64,000 nucleotides of DNA, from positions 117,701-181,700 of the forward strand of contig JBCCCR010000013.1 in assembly GCA_039033415.1 (NCBI GenBank), given 5' to 3'. This stretch comes from Pseudomonadota bacterium (GTDB taxonomy: Bacteria > Pseudomonadota > Gammaproteobacteria > Xanthomonadales > SZUA-38). Below are positions 6,815 to 16,588 of the stretch, piece by piece. The stretch's first letter is position 1; each line of letters begins with the position of its first letter. The notes under the pieces were generated by a model. It did no database searches. It saw only the letters and a program-made list of their open reading frames with translations, and was not told the DNA's origin. The translations under genes were made by a program, and so were the position numbers.

Positions 6815-9628
6815 ATGAAAATACTCAGCACAAACGTTTACCGCGGCCCCAACCTATACGCGCACTTCCCGGTGATCCGCCATCAGATCGATCTCGGCAT
6901 CCTCGAGGAGTGGCCGTCCGCCAAGCTGGGTACCGAATTCCTTGAAGGTATCAGTCGTGCCCTGCCCGGCCTGGCGGAGCACGGGTGTTCCTACGGCGTA
7001 GCCGGCGGGTTTCTGCGCCGGATGCATGAAGATGAGGGCACCTGGCTCGGTCATCTATGGGAGCACCTGATTCTCGAGCTGCAGACCATCGCCGGCTCGG
7101 ATGTCTCTTTCGGGCGAACGCGCTCCATCGAGGGGCAACCCGGCTGCTACAACGTGGTTTTCCAGTACCACCAGCGGGATGTAGGTCTGGAGTCAGCGCG
7201 CATCGGGCGGCAGCTGATTCTGACGCTACTTCCAGAGCCGCTCCGCGAGCAGCTCGCCGAGCATATCGACAAGGACTTTGATTTTGAGGATGAACGCGAC
7301 TCGTTTATCCGCTTTGCCCAGCGCAAGGAGCTGGGGCCAAGCACCGCGTCGCTGGTCGCCGCCGCGGAAGCGCGGGATATTCCCTGGCTGCGGCTGAACG
7401 ACTATTCACTGGTGCAGTTCGGCCACGGTAAGTATCAGCAGCGCATCCAGGCGACCATCACGAGCAAGACAACCCATATCGCCGTGGAGATCTCCTGCGA
7501 CAAAGAAGACACGCACAATCTGTTAAACGATCTGGGGCTGCCGGTACCGCAGCAGCGGATGGTCTATTCTCCTCGCGAGGCCGTGAGGGCGGCGCGCCGT
7601 ATCGGCTATCCCATTGTCGTCAAGCCACTGAACGCCAACCACGGTCGCGGCGTCTCGATCAACCTCAGCGAGGATGAGGCCGTCGAGGAGGCCTTCAAGG
7701 TTGCACGCGAGCGGGGCAACTCCCGTTCGGTGCTGGTCGAGTCCTACATCTCCGGCATGGACCACCGGATGCTGGTGGTAAACGGTGAGCTCGTGGCGGT
7801 CGCCAAGCGGGTTCCCGGTCACGTTGTCGGTGACGGCGAATATACGATCAGCGAGCTGATCGACCGGGTCAACGCCGACCCGCGCCGCGGGATCGGTCAT
7901 GAAAAGGTGCTGACCAAGATTGAGATCGATCAGCAGGCCAGGCGACTCATGGGCAACGCGGGTTACGACGAGACGACGGTTCTCGCTGACGGCGAGGTGT
8001 TCTACCTTCGCTCCACGGCCAACCTGTCCACCGGCGGGACCGCCGTTGACGTCACCGACGTGGTCCATCCAGACAATCGCGCGATGGCGGAACGAGCCGT
8101 GATTGCGGTGGGACTGGACGTGGGCGGCGTCGACTTCCTGACCGACGACATTACGCAGTCTTACAAAGATATCGGTGGCGCCATTGTTGAGGTGAACGCG
8201 GCACCCGGATTCCGGATGCATGTGGCACCCTCCGAGGGTGAGCCCCGGGACGTGTCCGGCAAGGTGCTGGACATGCTGTTTCCGGAAGGCTCGCAGAGCA
8301 CTATTCCGATCGCGGGCATCACGGGCACCAACGGCAAGACAACCACCGCCCGCATGCTGTCACACATTCTTAAGACCGCTGGGCATGTGGTGGGCTCAAC
8401 CTCCACCGACGGCGTCTACATCGACGGCCATCTCACGGTCAAAGGTGATATGACCGGCCCCTCAGCCGCCCAGATTGTGCTGCGCGACCCAACCGTCGAC
8501 GTTGCGGTGATGGAGACCGCTCGCGGTGGCATTCTGCGAGCAGGCTTGGGCTACCGACGCAGTGACGTAGCCGCCTGCCTCAATATCAGCGCAGACCACC
8601 TCGGTCAGAAGGGTATCAACACGCTGGAGCAGCTTGCCGAAATCAAGCGCGTGGTAGTCGAGGTGGCTCAGGATACTGCCGTGCTGAACGCCGACGACGA
8701 ACACTGCCTTCGCATGGCCGACTACACCGAAGCTCGCCATCTCTGTTACGTCACGATGAATCCCGCCCACCCGCTGGTTAGGGAACACACCCGCGCCGGC
8801 GGCCGAGCCGTGGTGCTGGAACAGGGAATGAACGGTGACATGATCACCATCTATGAGGGTGGAAACCACATTCCGCTGGTCTGGACCCACCTGATCCCGG
8901 CAACATTGGAAGGCAAGGCGGCCCACAACGTGCAAAACGCCATGTTTGCCAGCGCCCTTGCCTTCTCTATGGGCACAAAGCTGGAGGACATCCGCCACGG
9001 GCTGCGTACCTTCAGCACCAGCTTTTTCCAGGCGCCGGGCCGCATGAACGTCTTTGATGAACACCCGTTTCGCGTCATCCTGGACTACGCCCACAACCCG
9101 GCAGCCGTCGCGACCATGTGCCAAACGGTCGATCGCCTGGACGTTGCGGGCCGACGAATTGTGGTGCTCGCGGCGCCCGGAGATCGACGCGACGAAGATG
9201 TCGCCGCCATCGCCATGGAGGCCGCCGGGCACTTCGATCAGTACATAGTCAAAGCCGACGACAACCGACGCGGCCGCGAAGAAGGCGAGGTGCCGCGCAT
9301 GCTGAAGGCATCGCTGGAAGCCAATGGCGTGGATGAGGACCAGATCGAGATGATTGCCGACGAGCAGCTCGCCGTGGACAACGCGCTGCTGCAGGCTGCC
9401 GAAGGTGATCTGCTGGTCATCTTTGGTGACGACATCACGCGCTGTTGGAAGCAGATCATTCATTTTGAGTTTGCCGGCGAGAGATCCAGCAAGCCGCCGG
9501 AGCCCACACCGACGGTTAGCAACGTCAGCCTCGTGGCCCAATCATTTGACCTGATGGACGATGATCAACTGATTCGCGATGAGCGCGGCGTGAGGCTGGC
9601 CGCCAGGGAAGTGGAAGACGGCGACTAG
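6815..9628 (+). CDS. cphA: cyanophycin synthetase
   Basis: Polymerises aspartate and arginine into multi-L-arginyl-poly-L-aspartate using ATP, without a ribosome. The 937-residue protein has three parts: an N-domain (about 1-220, starting KILSTNVYRGPNL), an ATP-grasp domain that adds Asp (about 225-490, with KPLNANHGRGV at 270-280) and a Mur-ligase-like domain that adds Arg (about 495 to the end, with P-loop GITGTNGKTTT at 501-511 and DYAHNP further on). An ATG nine codons upstream is possible, but the one at 6815 has AGAGGA before it and matches the family N-terminus. The downstream gene is a reduced paralogue. Confidence 0.96.
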   Translation: MKILSTNVYRGPNLYAHFPVIRHQIDLGILEEWPSAKLGTEFLEGISRALPGLAEHGCSYGVAGGFLRRMHEDEGTWLGHLWEHLILELQTIAGSDVSFGRTRSIEGQPGCYNVVFQYHQRDVGLESARIGRQLILTLLPEPLREQLAEHIDKDFDFEDERDSFIRFAQRKELGPSTASLVAAAEARDIPWLRLNDYSLVQFGHGKYQQRIQATITSKTTHIAVEISCDKEDTHNLLNDLGLPVPQQRMVYSPREAVRAARRIGYPIVVKPLNANHGRGVSINLSEDEAVEEAFKVARERGNSRSVLVESYISGMDHRMLVVNGELVAVAKRVPGHVVGDGEYTISELIDRVNADPRRGIGHEKVLTKIEIDQQARRLMGNAGYDETTVLADGEVFYLRSTANLSTGGTAVDVTDVVHPDNRAMAERAVIAVGLDVGGVDFLTDDITQSYKDIGGAIVEVNAAPGFRMHVAPSEGEPRDVSGKVLDMLFPEGSQSTIPIAGITGTNGKTTTARMLSHILKTAGHVVGSTSTDGVYIDGHLTVKGDMTGPSAAQIVLRDPTVDVAVMETARGGILRAGLGYRRSDVAACLNISADHLGQKGINTLEQLAEIKRVVVEVAQDTAVLNADDEHCLRMADYTEARHLCYVTMNPAHPLVREHTRAGGRAVVLEQGMNGDMITIYEGGNHIPLVWTHLIPATLEGKAAHNVQNAMFASALAFSMGTKLEDIRHGLRTFSTSFFQAPGRMNVFDEHPFRVILDYAHNPAAVATMCQTVDRLDVAGRRIVVLAAPGDRRDEDVAAIAMEAAGHFDQYIVKADDNRRGREEGEVPRMLKASLEANGVDEDQIEMIADEQLAVDNALLQAAEGDLLVIFGDDITRCWKQIIHFEFAGERSSKPPEPTPTVSNVSLVAQSFDLMDDDQLIRDERGVRLAAREVEDGD

Positions 9629-9650
9629 CGAGTGTCCTGTTTGAACACTA

Positions 9651-11375
9651 ATGTCCCGCGACACTAACATGCGGCTGGAAGATTCGCGGCGACTTACCGG
9701 CCCCAACCTGTTCAGCAAGCTGCCGGGCGCAATCTGCGACATTCTCATCGATCGCAGCCGCCAGGCAGATCTGGCGTTTGCCTGGCGCCGCCATGTCGGT
9801 GACCTGCTGGAAGCTGTCGGCTGGGGCAACAGTCAGTGCTTCCATCGCCTCCACGAAACGGGGGTCTGCCTGGTGATCACCGCGCCGATCGACGCGCTGT
9901 ACGCGGCCACCGAAGTCAACGAGGCCGCGTTCGAGTTCGCCCGCTGCGAGCTGGACGACACAACGCTGCCGCCACTGGACGAGACCGTCACCCAGCTCCG
10001 ATCGTTGATTGTCGACGAGCAAAATCCGAAGCTCATCGCGCTGCAGGACGCAGCAGCCGCCCGCGGCGCACCTTTCTTAGCGGACGACGATGAGGTTTCG
10101 GTCGGTTACGGACACCGAACGCAAATTTGGAACTGCGACAGCCTCCCCAGTCCTGAACAGGTGGACTGGGATCAGGCGGGCCACTATGGCGAGGTGCCGG
10201 TGGCGCTGGTGACCGGCACCAACGGGAAGTCGACCACCGTTCGGCTTGCCGCGTCGATCCTGGCCGCCTCCGGCCGAACCACAGGCGTGACCTCAACCGA
10301 CTACATCCGTGTCGGTGATGAAACGATTGATACCGGCGACTATTCAGGACCCGGCGGCGCGCGAACCCTGCTGCGTCATCCGCAGACCCAGGTAGCACTG
10401 CTGGAGGTGGCACGGGGCGGTATGCTCCGACGGGGGCTCGGCGTCACCAACGCCGATGCGGCCCTGATCACCAATATTGCTGCTGACCACCTGGGAGAGT
10501 ACGGCATTCACACGGTAGAGGAGCTGCGCGATGCCAAGTTTATTGTTCACAAGGGCCTTGCCGACCGGAAGTTCCTGGTGCTCAACGCGGACGACGCGGG
10601 TATTGTCGAGTTTGCCCGGCAGCTGCCGGCTCAGCGCTTTATCTGGTTCAGCGAGAACGCTGAGCATCCGCTGATCGAGGGCCATTGCATGGCGGGCGGC
10701 GAAGGCTTTGTCGTCAGTAAGGGGCACCTCGCTTACCGGGACCGCGGCGGTGAGCACCTCATCATGCCGATCAACGACATCCCCGTGACCCTGTTCGGCA
10801 AGGCGCGCCACAACGTACAAAACGCCCTGGCGGCTGCGGCACTGGGTCATGTCCTCGGCTGCGACCATCACGCCATCAGTAAGGGGTTACGAGACTTCCA
10901 CGGTGGACCGGCGGAAAATCCGGGGCGAGGGAACATCTTCCGGGGCAAGGGCGTGCAGGCAATCGTCGATTTTGCCCACAACGAGCATGGATTATCGTCG
11001 GTTGCGCAGACAGTGGCCGCGATGCCGGCGCAGCGGCGTTTGGTGCTCTTGGGACAGGCCGGCGATCGCAGTGACGCACTCATCGAAGGGCTGGTGCATG
11101 CGGCGCTCAAGGCCGATCCTGATCAGCTGGTTGTCTGCCGCCTGCCGGGCTACGAGCGCGGACGACTGCCCGATGACGTGCCCGATCTAATCACCGATAT
11201 CGCCGTAGCGGCGGGCTTGTCACCCGACGCCATCCATCGCGCCGCCAGCCCTGTCGACGGCACCCGCTTCGCACTGGAGTGGTCGCGGGTTGGCGATCTG
11301 ATGCTGATCCTGGCGTTGACCCAGCGAGGACCGGTCACGCAGCTGATCGAAGAAGGGCTGGGCGCCGCGTCCTAG
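9651..11375 (+). CDS. CphA-like Mur-ligase protein lacking the ATP-grasp domain
   Basis: A 574-residue protein homologous to the neighbouring cyanophycin synthetase. Its N-terminus (TGPNLFSKLPG) and the segment AAARGAPFLADDDEVSVGYGH align with the CphA N-domain. It then passes almost directly to the Mur-ligase domain with P-loop GTNGKST (189-195), GGMLRRGLGV and a VDFAHNE motif. The roughly 280-residue ATP-grasp module is therefore absent. The enzyme keeps the half that adds arginine in CphA and has lost the half that adds aspartate. It may assist CphA, repair or extend chains, or use another acceptor; all of these are inference. The gap to cphA is 22 bases and the cluster order suggests cotranscription. 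Confidence 0.85.
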   Translation: MSRDTNMRLEDSRRLTGPNLFSKLPGAICDILIDRSRQADLAFAWRRHVGDLLEAVGWGNSQCFHRLHETGVCLVITAPIDALYAATEVNEAAFEFARCELDDTTLPPLDETVTQLRSLIVDEQNPKLIALQDAAAARGAPFLADDDEVSVGYGHRTQIWNCDSLPSPEQVDWDQAGHYGEVPVALVTGTNGKSTTVRLAASILAASGRTTGVTSTDYIRVGDETIDTGDYSGPGGARTLLRHPQTQVALLEVARGGMLRRGLGVTNADAALITNIAADHLGEYGIHTVEELRDAKFIVHKGLADRKFLVLNADDAGIVEFARQLPAQRFIWFSENAEHPLIEGHCMAGGEGFVVSKGHLAYRDRGGEHLIMPINDIPVTLFGKARHNVQNALAAAALGHVLGCDHHAISKGLRDFHGGPAENPGRGNIFRGKGVQAIVDFAHNEHGLSSVAQTVAAMPAQRRLVLLGQAGDRSDALIEGLVHAALKADPDQLVVCRLPGYERGRLPDDVPDLITDIAVAAGLSPDAIHRAASPVDGTRFALEWSRVGDLMLILALTQRGPVTQLIEEGLGAAS

Positions 11376-11440
11376 CCCCGCTACACTAGCTGGTGACCTG
11401 ACGGCCCTGACTGAAGTGGCAGAATGATCCGCGCGGACCG

Positions 11441-13087
11441 CTAAACTCCCGCAGCCAGCGCGCTGCTGACAATCGCTTTTGCCTCCGCGACAAGCGCCTC
11501 CAGATGAGCCTGACCTTTAAAGGATTCCGCGTAAATCTTGTACTGATCCTCCGTCCCCGAAGGACGCGCGGCAAACCAGCCGTTTTGCGTGGCAACCTTC
11601 AGGCCGCCGAGCGGCGCATCGTTGCCAGGCGCCCGCGTCAGGCGCGCAGCAATCGGCTCCCCCGCCAGCTCACGGTTGGTCACCTGGTCGGGCGAAAGGC
11701 TGGCCAGCCTGGCCTTTTCCTCCGGCCTGGCCGGCGTGTCAATGCGGGTGTAAAGGGGTGTACCGAAGCGCTCTGCTAGCCTGCGATAGTGCACCGCGGG
11801 ATCCTCACCGGTTTCAGCGGTGATTTCTGCGGCAAGCAGATTAAGAATGACCCCGTCTTTGTCGGTCGACCAGGGTGACCCGTCGCGGCGCAGAAACGAT
11901 GCACCGGCACTCTCCTCGCCGCCAAAGCCGAGGCTGCCGTCTCGCAGGCCCTGAACAAACCACTTGAACCCTACCGGCACCTCATAAAGGTCGCGCCCCA
12001 GATCCGCGGCGACCCGATCAATCATGCTGCTACTCACCAGCGTCTTGCCTACCGCAGCGTTTGCCGGCCAGCGGGTTCTGCGCTCGAAGAGCCAGGAAAC
12101 CGCGACGGACAGATAGTGGTTGGGATTCATTAGGCCGCCGCTGGGCGTCACGATGCCATGTCGGTCGAAGTCGGTGTCGTTGCCGAAGGCGATATCGTAG
12201 CCATCCTTCAGCTCAATCAGGCTGGCCATGGCTGACGGGGACGAGCAGTCCATCCGGATCTTCCCGTCTTTGTCGACGGTCATAAACCGAAATGTTGGGT
12301 CGATCGCGTCATTCACGACAACGAGATTTAAGCCGTACCGGTCGGCCAGGCGCTCCCAGTAATGAACGCCTGACCCGCCCATAGGGTCGGCGCCGATCCG
12401 TATGCCCGATCGCGCAATCCCGACCAAGTCCACGACCTCCTCGAGCCCGTCGATGTAGGGCGTTCGAAAATCAAAGCGCGTGACGTGGTCTGAGGCTATG
12501 GCCTTGCGCCAGGTCCACCGACGAATCTGTTCCGGCGCTGCCAGCAGCTCGTTGGCACGCTGCTCGATCCAGCTCGTCACGTCTTTGTCGGCAGGACCGC
12601 CGTTGGGCGGGTTGTACTTGAAGCCCCCGTCAGACGGCGGATTGTGGGACGGCGTGATCACAATCCCGTCAGCCGGAGAATTTGGATGGCGCCGGTTGTG
12701 AGAGAGAATCGCAAACGAGACCACCGGCGTTGGCGTGTAGCCACCCTCGTTGTCCAGATGCACCGACACGCCGTTGGCGGCCAGCACCTCAACCGCGCTG
12801 ATCAGCGCTGGCTCGGAAAGTGCGTGTGTGTCCATGCCAAGGAACAGGGGGCCCGTGATGCCCTGAGCCTTTCGATAATCCGCCACGGCCTGACTCACCG
12901 CCAGGATATGCGCCTCATTGAAGCTCCCGCGAAGCGCGCTGCCGCGATGCCCTGAGGTGCCGAATGCGACTCGCTGTGACGCCTCCCCGGGATCAGGGGA
13001 GAACGCGTAGTAGCTGGCAACCAGACGGGGAATATTTTCCAGCAACGCCTGCGGCGGACGCTTTCCGGCAAGCTCGTGTAAGGGCAT
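11441..13087 (-). CDS. pgm: phosphoglucomutase (alpha-D-glucose phosphate-specific)
   Basis: Interconverts glucose-1-phosphate and glucose-6-phosphate. The 548-residue protein has the full phosphohexomutase layout: FGTSGHRGS at 42-50, the active phosphoserine loop TPSHNPP (145-151, Ser147), the magnesium loop DTDFDRH (304-310), the sugar-binding FGGEESAG segment and the phosphate-binding [12 protein letters not shown] segment near the C-terminus. Length and motifs match the E. coli Pgm type. It stands alone, convergent with the cyanophycin cluster, and is a housekeeping carbohydrate enzyme. Confidence 0.96.
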   Translation of the reverse strand: MPLHELAGKRPPQALLENIPRLVASYYAFSPDPGEASQRVAFGTSGHRGSALRGSFNEAHILAVSQAVADYRKAQGITGPLFLGMDTHALSEPALISAVEVLAANGVSVHLDNEGGYTPTPVVSFAILSHNRRHPNSPADGIVITPSHNPPSDGGFKYNPPNGGPADKDVTSWIEQRANELLAAPEQIRRWTWRKAIASDHVTRFDFRTPYIDGLEEVVDLVGIARSGIRIGADPMGGSGVHYWERLADRYGLNLVVVNDAIDPTFRFMTVDKDGKIRMDCSSPSAMASLIELKDGYDIAFGNDTDFDRHGIVTPSGGLMNPNHYLSVAVSWLFERRTRWPANAAVGKTLVSSSMIDRVAADLGRDLYEVPVGFKWFVQGLRDGSLGFGGEESAGASFLRRDGSPWSTDKDGVILNLLAAEITAETGEDPAVHYRRLAERFGTPLYTRIDTPARPEEKARLASLSPDQVTNRELAGEPIAARLTRAPGNDAPLGGLKVATQNGWFAARPSGTEDQYKIYAESFKGQAHLEALVAEAKAIVSSALAAGV

Positions 13088-13240
13088 GTTCGGGTTCCAG
13101 ATCAGGGACGCTCAATGATACTGAGTTTCCCCTCGACAACACCATGTGAGCCTCATTTATCGGGAATTTAACTTGAAATAAAGCAGGATTTAACGGGCTC
13201 TTGCTAACTTCACGTTTCAAGCCAACAGGGGAATGAGACC

Positions 13241-14386
13241 ATGCGCATCATCGCAATGGCCACGCTTTTTGCTATCAGCACAAACGCTTCCGCCGCCGCA
13301 AGGCTTTTTCTCATCAACGTTGCGCCAGACCCCAGCGCCGCCATCAGCGTTCCCTTCAGCGTTGAGGGCAGCGAGGTCGCCCAACTGAGCTACCGGGAGG
13401 CGAGCGGTTATGTGGAGGTGCCCGCCGGCAGTATTCGCGTATCGACAATCGTCGACGGTCGCTCGCTGGAGCGAGCCATCAGCCTGGTGGACGGCCTGGA
13501 TTACACGGTGGCTCTGGGCCCGGCTACCCAGACCAACGGTGGCCTGACGCTCCACCTGATGCTCGATCACAACCACTCGATGACCCGCTCATCCACCACC
13601 TTTCAGCGCGCCAACCTGGCGGCAATCCGGGGATCGGTCAGCTTCGGAATCAACTGTCGTGGGCTAGCAACCAACAAAACCCTCAATAATGAGAAGCGCG
13701 AGAATGCAATCCAACGTGAATTCGGTGACGGCACGGTGACTGACGTCACGGGCAGCAGCAACCTCTCCCGGATCCGTCTCATCGACGCGCCGACCCTCGC
13801 CTGCCAGGTGGCGGTCGGGAATGGCAGCAGCACCAGCCAGGCGGACATCGTCGTCAACGAGGGTGCCGTCAACCGGGTGTTCGCCATTGGTGACGGCGAA
13901 AACCAGCCGCTGGAGGCGCTGGTTGTAACCCAGGAGGTGCGCCCGCCACTGGCGGTCATCGCTGCTGAACCGGCGCTGGAAGGGTTGTGGTTCACCCCGG
14001 GGAAGCCAGGCGAAGGCATCGCCGTCATCTGGAACGACAGCAAGCAAGCGCTGGAAAACACCTACTTTGGTTTTGGGAACGATGGTCAATCGCGCTGGTA
14101 TGCAGTATCCAGCGAGCCGGCCCGCACCACGCTGAACGAACTGGAGTTTATCGCTCGGGACTTCCGGCAGACCGAGAGTTTTGATGGAGGTATCGGCCTG
14201 GGAAGCGAGGTGGTCGACCGACTTCGAATCGTGTTTCACGGCTGCAATTCGGCCACCGCCGTCGTGCAGCAGTCAAAACCGTTTGGCGTCAGCTTCAACG
14301 TTGAGCGGTTCCCACAAAACGCGCTGAAGCTCACACAGATTGCGAGCAGCGGAGCGGAGTGTCTGGAGAAGGAGGTGCAGCTGTGA
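13241..14386 (+). CDS. secreted protein, DUF4397-like N-domain plus WF/GEG C-domain
   Basis: A 381-residue exported protein with a signal peptide ending near NASAAA. Residues about 20-115 resemble DUF4397 (ARLFLINVAPD, then an Ig-like strand pattern VEVPAGSIRVSTI). The C-terminal part (about 245-345) has GLWFTPGKPGEGIAVIW, an aromatic strand and FHGCNSATA. This is the same pattern found in four other domain copies in this window. AGGGGAATGAG lies just before the ATG. The following gene overlaps its stop (GTGA), so the two secreted proteins are translationally coupled. Function is unknown; a surface or extracellular role is likely. Confidence 0.7.
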   Translation: MRIIAMATLFAISTNASAAARLFLINVAPDPSAAISVPFSVEGSEVAQLSYREASGYVEVPAGSIRVSTIVDGRSLERAISLVDGLDYTVALGPATQTNGGLTLHLMLDHNHSMTRSSTTFQRANLAAIRGSVSFGINCRGLATNKTLNNEKRENAIQREFGDGTVTDVTGSSNLSRIRLIDAPTLACQVAVGNGSSTSQADIVVNEGAVNRVFAIGDGENQPLEALVVTQEVRPPLAVIAAEPALEGLWFTPGKPGEGIAVIWNDSKQALENTYFGFGNDGQSRWYAVSSEPARTTLNELEFIARDFRQTESFDGGIGLGSEVVDRLRIVFHGCNSATAVVQQSKPFGVSFNVERFPQNALKLTQIASSGAECLEKEVQL

Positions 14387-15486
14387 AGTCAATTAACTCG
14401 GGACTGCTTTTTCTGGGCGCACTTCTTCTGGTGCCTTCGGCTTTTGGAGCCCAGCTGCTCCTTGGCAACGTCGCTTTGATCGACGTTGACGGGAGGCCGA
14501 CCGCCGTGACCTTCCGCGTCGACGCCGATACCTTTATCAACGACGTACCGTATAAGGGCTTTCCAGACGCTGTTGAAATTTCCGCCGGCTGGCACACGGT
14601 TTCGGTGTTTGCGGCCGGCGATCCGGCCCAGGAAGTGCTCGTCTCTCGGTCGTTTTTCCTGCCCAGTGAAGAGGACAGCCTGTCGCTGCTCGCCGCTGGC
14701 GGGAGTCAAGGCAGGTCGCTGCAGCTGATCACCAGAGCAATCGACCCCGGCTGCGCGGACATCGCCTGCACGGGGACCATCAATCTCTCGCCGGCGGCGG
14801 AACTGCTCAGCGTAGAGCGACGCTGCCGCGACATCGATGCCCCTGAGGACAACACCTCGCTGCTTGCCGGAAATTTGCCCTATGGCGAGGGACGACTGGG
14901 GTCATCGAGCATCGGTGAAGCACGCTTCTGCGAGCTGTCGGTACTGGCCGATGACGAGCCTGTAAGCTGGCAGACGACGACAGTCGAGCTGCCGGCCACG
15001 GGGCTATCCACGATCTTGATCATCGGGGACAACATACTGGCGAGGCCGGAAATTATTGCCGTGGCAGATCAGGCGCTCGTCCCGGCAACGGAAGTAACAC
15101 CCGATCCGATTGCCGGAATAACCTCCGTTGCGCTCTGGCGTGACCTTGACGAGCCGGGTGCGGCCTTCTTCCTCCTCGAACTGCCGGAAGCGGGGCGAGT
15201 GACCGGAACCGCCCTGCTGTTCAACAGCGACGGCAACAGCGAATGGCGAGCGGTGGACGGTGCTTTTCAAACCGCGACGGATCGTCAGGCCGGCACCCTG
15301 CGGCTCAGTCAGCTCGGCGTCAGCCGCGCCGAAGGCGGGGAGATCGATGTTGCGTCCTTACCGAATATCCAGCTGGTGTACGACGGCTGCAACCAGGCGA
15401 CGGTCACGCTGATTGACGACACGCTGACCACGCGACGTATTGAGCGCACCCTGCCCGTTTCGAGCTGCCTTGTGTCAGACCCGTAA
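14383..15486 (+). CDS. secreted protein paralogous to the upstream gene
   Basis: A 367-residue exported protein. The GTG at 14383 overlaps the upstream stop by four bases and has GGAGGT seven bases before it, so it is preferred over a GTG eight codons earlier. The signal peptide ends near SAFGA. It has the same two-part plan as its neighbour: an N-terminal Ig-like region (AQLLLGNVALIDVDG) and a C-terminal region with ALWRDLDEPGAAFFLLEL and VYDGCNQATVTL. Cysteine pairs suggest a disulfide-bonded extracytoplasmic fold. Similarity to the upstream protein is structural rather than close, suggesting an old duplication. Function is unknown. Confidence 0.65.
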   Translation: MKSINSGLLFLGALLLVPSAFGAQLLLGNVALIDVDGRPTAVTFRVDADTFINDVPYKGFPDAVEISAGWHTVSVFAAGDPAQEVLVSRSFFLPSEEDSLSLLAAGGSQGRSLQLITRAIDPGCADIACTGTINLSPAAELLSVERRCRDIDAPEDNTSLLAGNLPYGEGRLGSSSIGEARFCELSVLADDEPVSWQTTTVELPATGLSTILIIGDNILARPEIIAVADQALVPATEVTPDPIAGITSVALWRDLDEPGAAFFLLELPEAGRVTGTALLFNSDGNSEWRAVDGAFQTATDRQAGTLRLSQLGVSRAEGGEIDVASLPNIQLVYDGCNQATVTLIDDTLTTRRIERTLPVSSCLVSDP

Positions 15487-15495
15487 ACGCCAGGG

Positions 15496-15996
15496 CTATT
15501 TTTTGCGCTTTTTCTTCGGTTTCTTTGTTGGCGGCGGTGGCTGGTTCTCGAAGATCCATCGCTCCAGCGGCTGCTGGATCACGGTGGGAAAGATGGTGAA
15601 GCCTACCACCAACAGAATGATGCCGAGGGGCCACTGCCACTGAATCAGCGTGACCGGCCAGAGAAAGGCCATGAGCGTGTTCATCAGCGTGTCTACGATA
15701 AACGAGATGACAAACTCCAGCAGGTCGCTGCTGAGGATGTTAATCGAGAAAAGCTGCGGAATGTCTTCGCTGATCAGCTCCACGATTTCTAGATACAGAA
15801 ACGTCACGGCAAAGCCCAGCGCATACATCCCGCCACCGCGCGACTCCCAGACCTTGCGAAACCAGCGCCGGAGCAGTCCATGGGCGCCGTCGCCGATACC
15901 GCCGGGGCGCAGCAGCTCATCTTTTCCACGTTGCGCCAGTTCGCGCACGCGCTGACTTGCGGGCCGTTCGGGCTGCTTAGGCTGGTTTTCTTCCAC
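15496..15996 (-). CDS. inner-membrane protein of unknown function
   Basis: A 166-residue protein. A polar N-terminal region (1-55) is followed by hydrophobic segments around 57-75, 90-115 and 122-140, then a proline- and lysine-rich tail (PPPPTKKPKKKRKK). The basic tail should lie in the cytoplasm. It starts at GTG without a clear Shine-Dalgarno. The gene is convergent with the secreted pair and ends ten bases from it. I do not recognise the family. Confidence 0.6.
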   Translation of the reverse strand: MEENQPKQPERPASQRVRELAQRGKDELLRPGGIGDGAHGLLRRWFRKVWESRGGGMYALGFAVTFLYLEIVELISEDIPQLFSINILSSDLLEFVISFIVDTLMNTLMAFLWPVTLIQWQWPLGIILLVVGFTIFPTVIQQPLERWIFENQPPPPTKKPKKKRKK

Positions 15997-16123
15997 GTCG
16001 ATTCGTTGAGTCTCGCGGCCCGAGCGCCGCTACTGCCGTGACCGCGGAGCCTAGCATGATTGGGTAATTCGTCGAGTACAATTACACATTCAGAAGGATC
16101 TACTCGCGCCGCTGCTGACCGCT

Positions 16124-16588
16124 ATGAATTTACCTCCCGAAGTCGCTCCTTTTTGGCGCCGATTCCTCGAAATCGGCCCTTCCGACGCCCGCAACCGACT
16201 GCTGGGCACCGACTGCTTCGGCGATAACCAGAAAGACGTCGACGAACTCGCGGAGCTGGTGGTCACCGGCGTGAAACGCGGCACCGCACCGCTCCTGTGG
16301 TCCTACGAATTTGACGGGGATCCTCCGCCGACTCCCGGTTCTCTTAGAGTGATCGTCAATTGGCGTGGGCAGGCGCGATGCGTCGTCGAAACCACCCGGG
16401 TCGATGTGGTCGCCTACGAGGAGGTCACCGCGGAGTTTGCGGCCATCGAAGGTGAAGGTGACGGATCCTTGGCTTACTGGCAAAGCGTTCATTGGCCCTA
16501 CTACGAACGCGAGTGTCACCGGGTGGGCAAACAGCCAAGCCTCCAAATGCCAATCTTATGCGAACAGTTTCGTCGAGTATTTCCCTGA
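16124..16588 (+). CDS. ASCH domain protein
   Basis: A 154-residue cytoplasmic protein resembling ASCH-domain proteins, a PUA-like beta-barrel fold linked to RNA binding or nucleoside handling. Support comes from the opening helix FWRRFLEIGPSDARNRLL, the KRGTAPLLWSYEFDGDPPPTPGSLRVIVNW core and the closing YWQSVHWPYYERECHRVG. Some family members are N4-acetylcytidine amidohydrolases (YqfB), but those are shorter and I see no basis for that assignment. Its 3' end overlaps the next gene's start by 31 bases. Confidence 0.75.
   Translation: MNLPPEVAPFWRRFLEIGPSDARNRLLGTDCFGDNQKDVDELAELVVTGVKRGTAPLLWSYEFDGDPPPTPGSLRVIVNWRGQARCVVETTRVDVVAYEEVTAEFAAIEGEGDGSLAYWQSVHWPYYERECHRVGKQPSLQMPILCEQFRRVFP

Noticed and set aside
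8462..9541. 359-residue minus-strand open frame inside cphA
   Set aside because: Shadow of a strongly conserved GC-rich gene; His/Val-rich translation typical of antisense frames.
9631..9665. AGTGT/ACACT and AGTGTC/GACACT complementary segments before the second CphA-like gene
   Set aside because: Short five- to six-base arms; alternative pairing around the start is possible but too weak to call a regulatory element.
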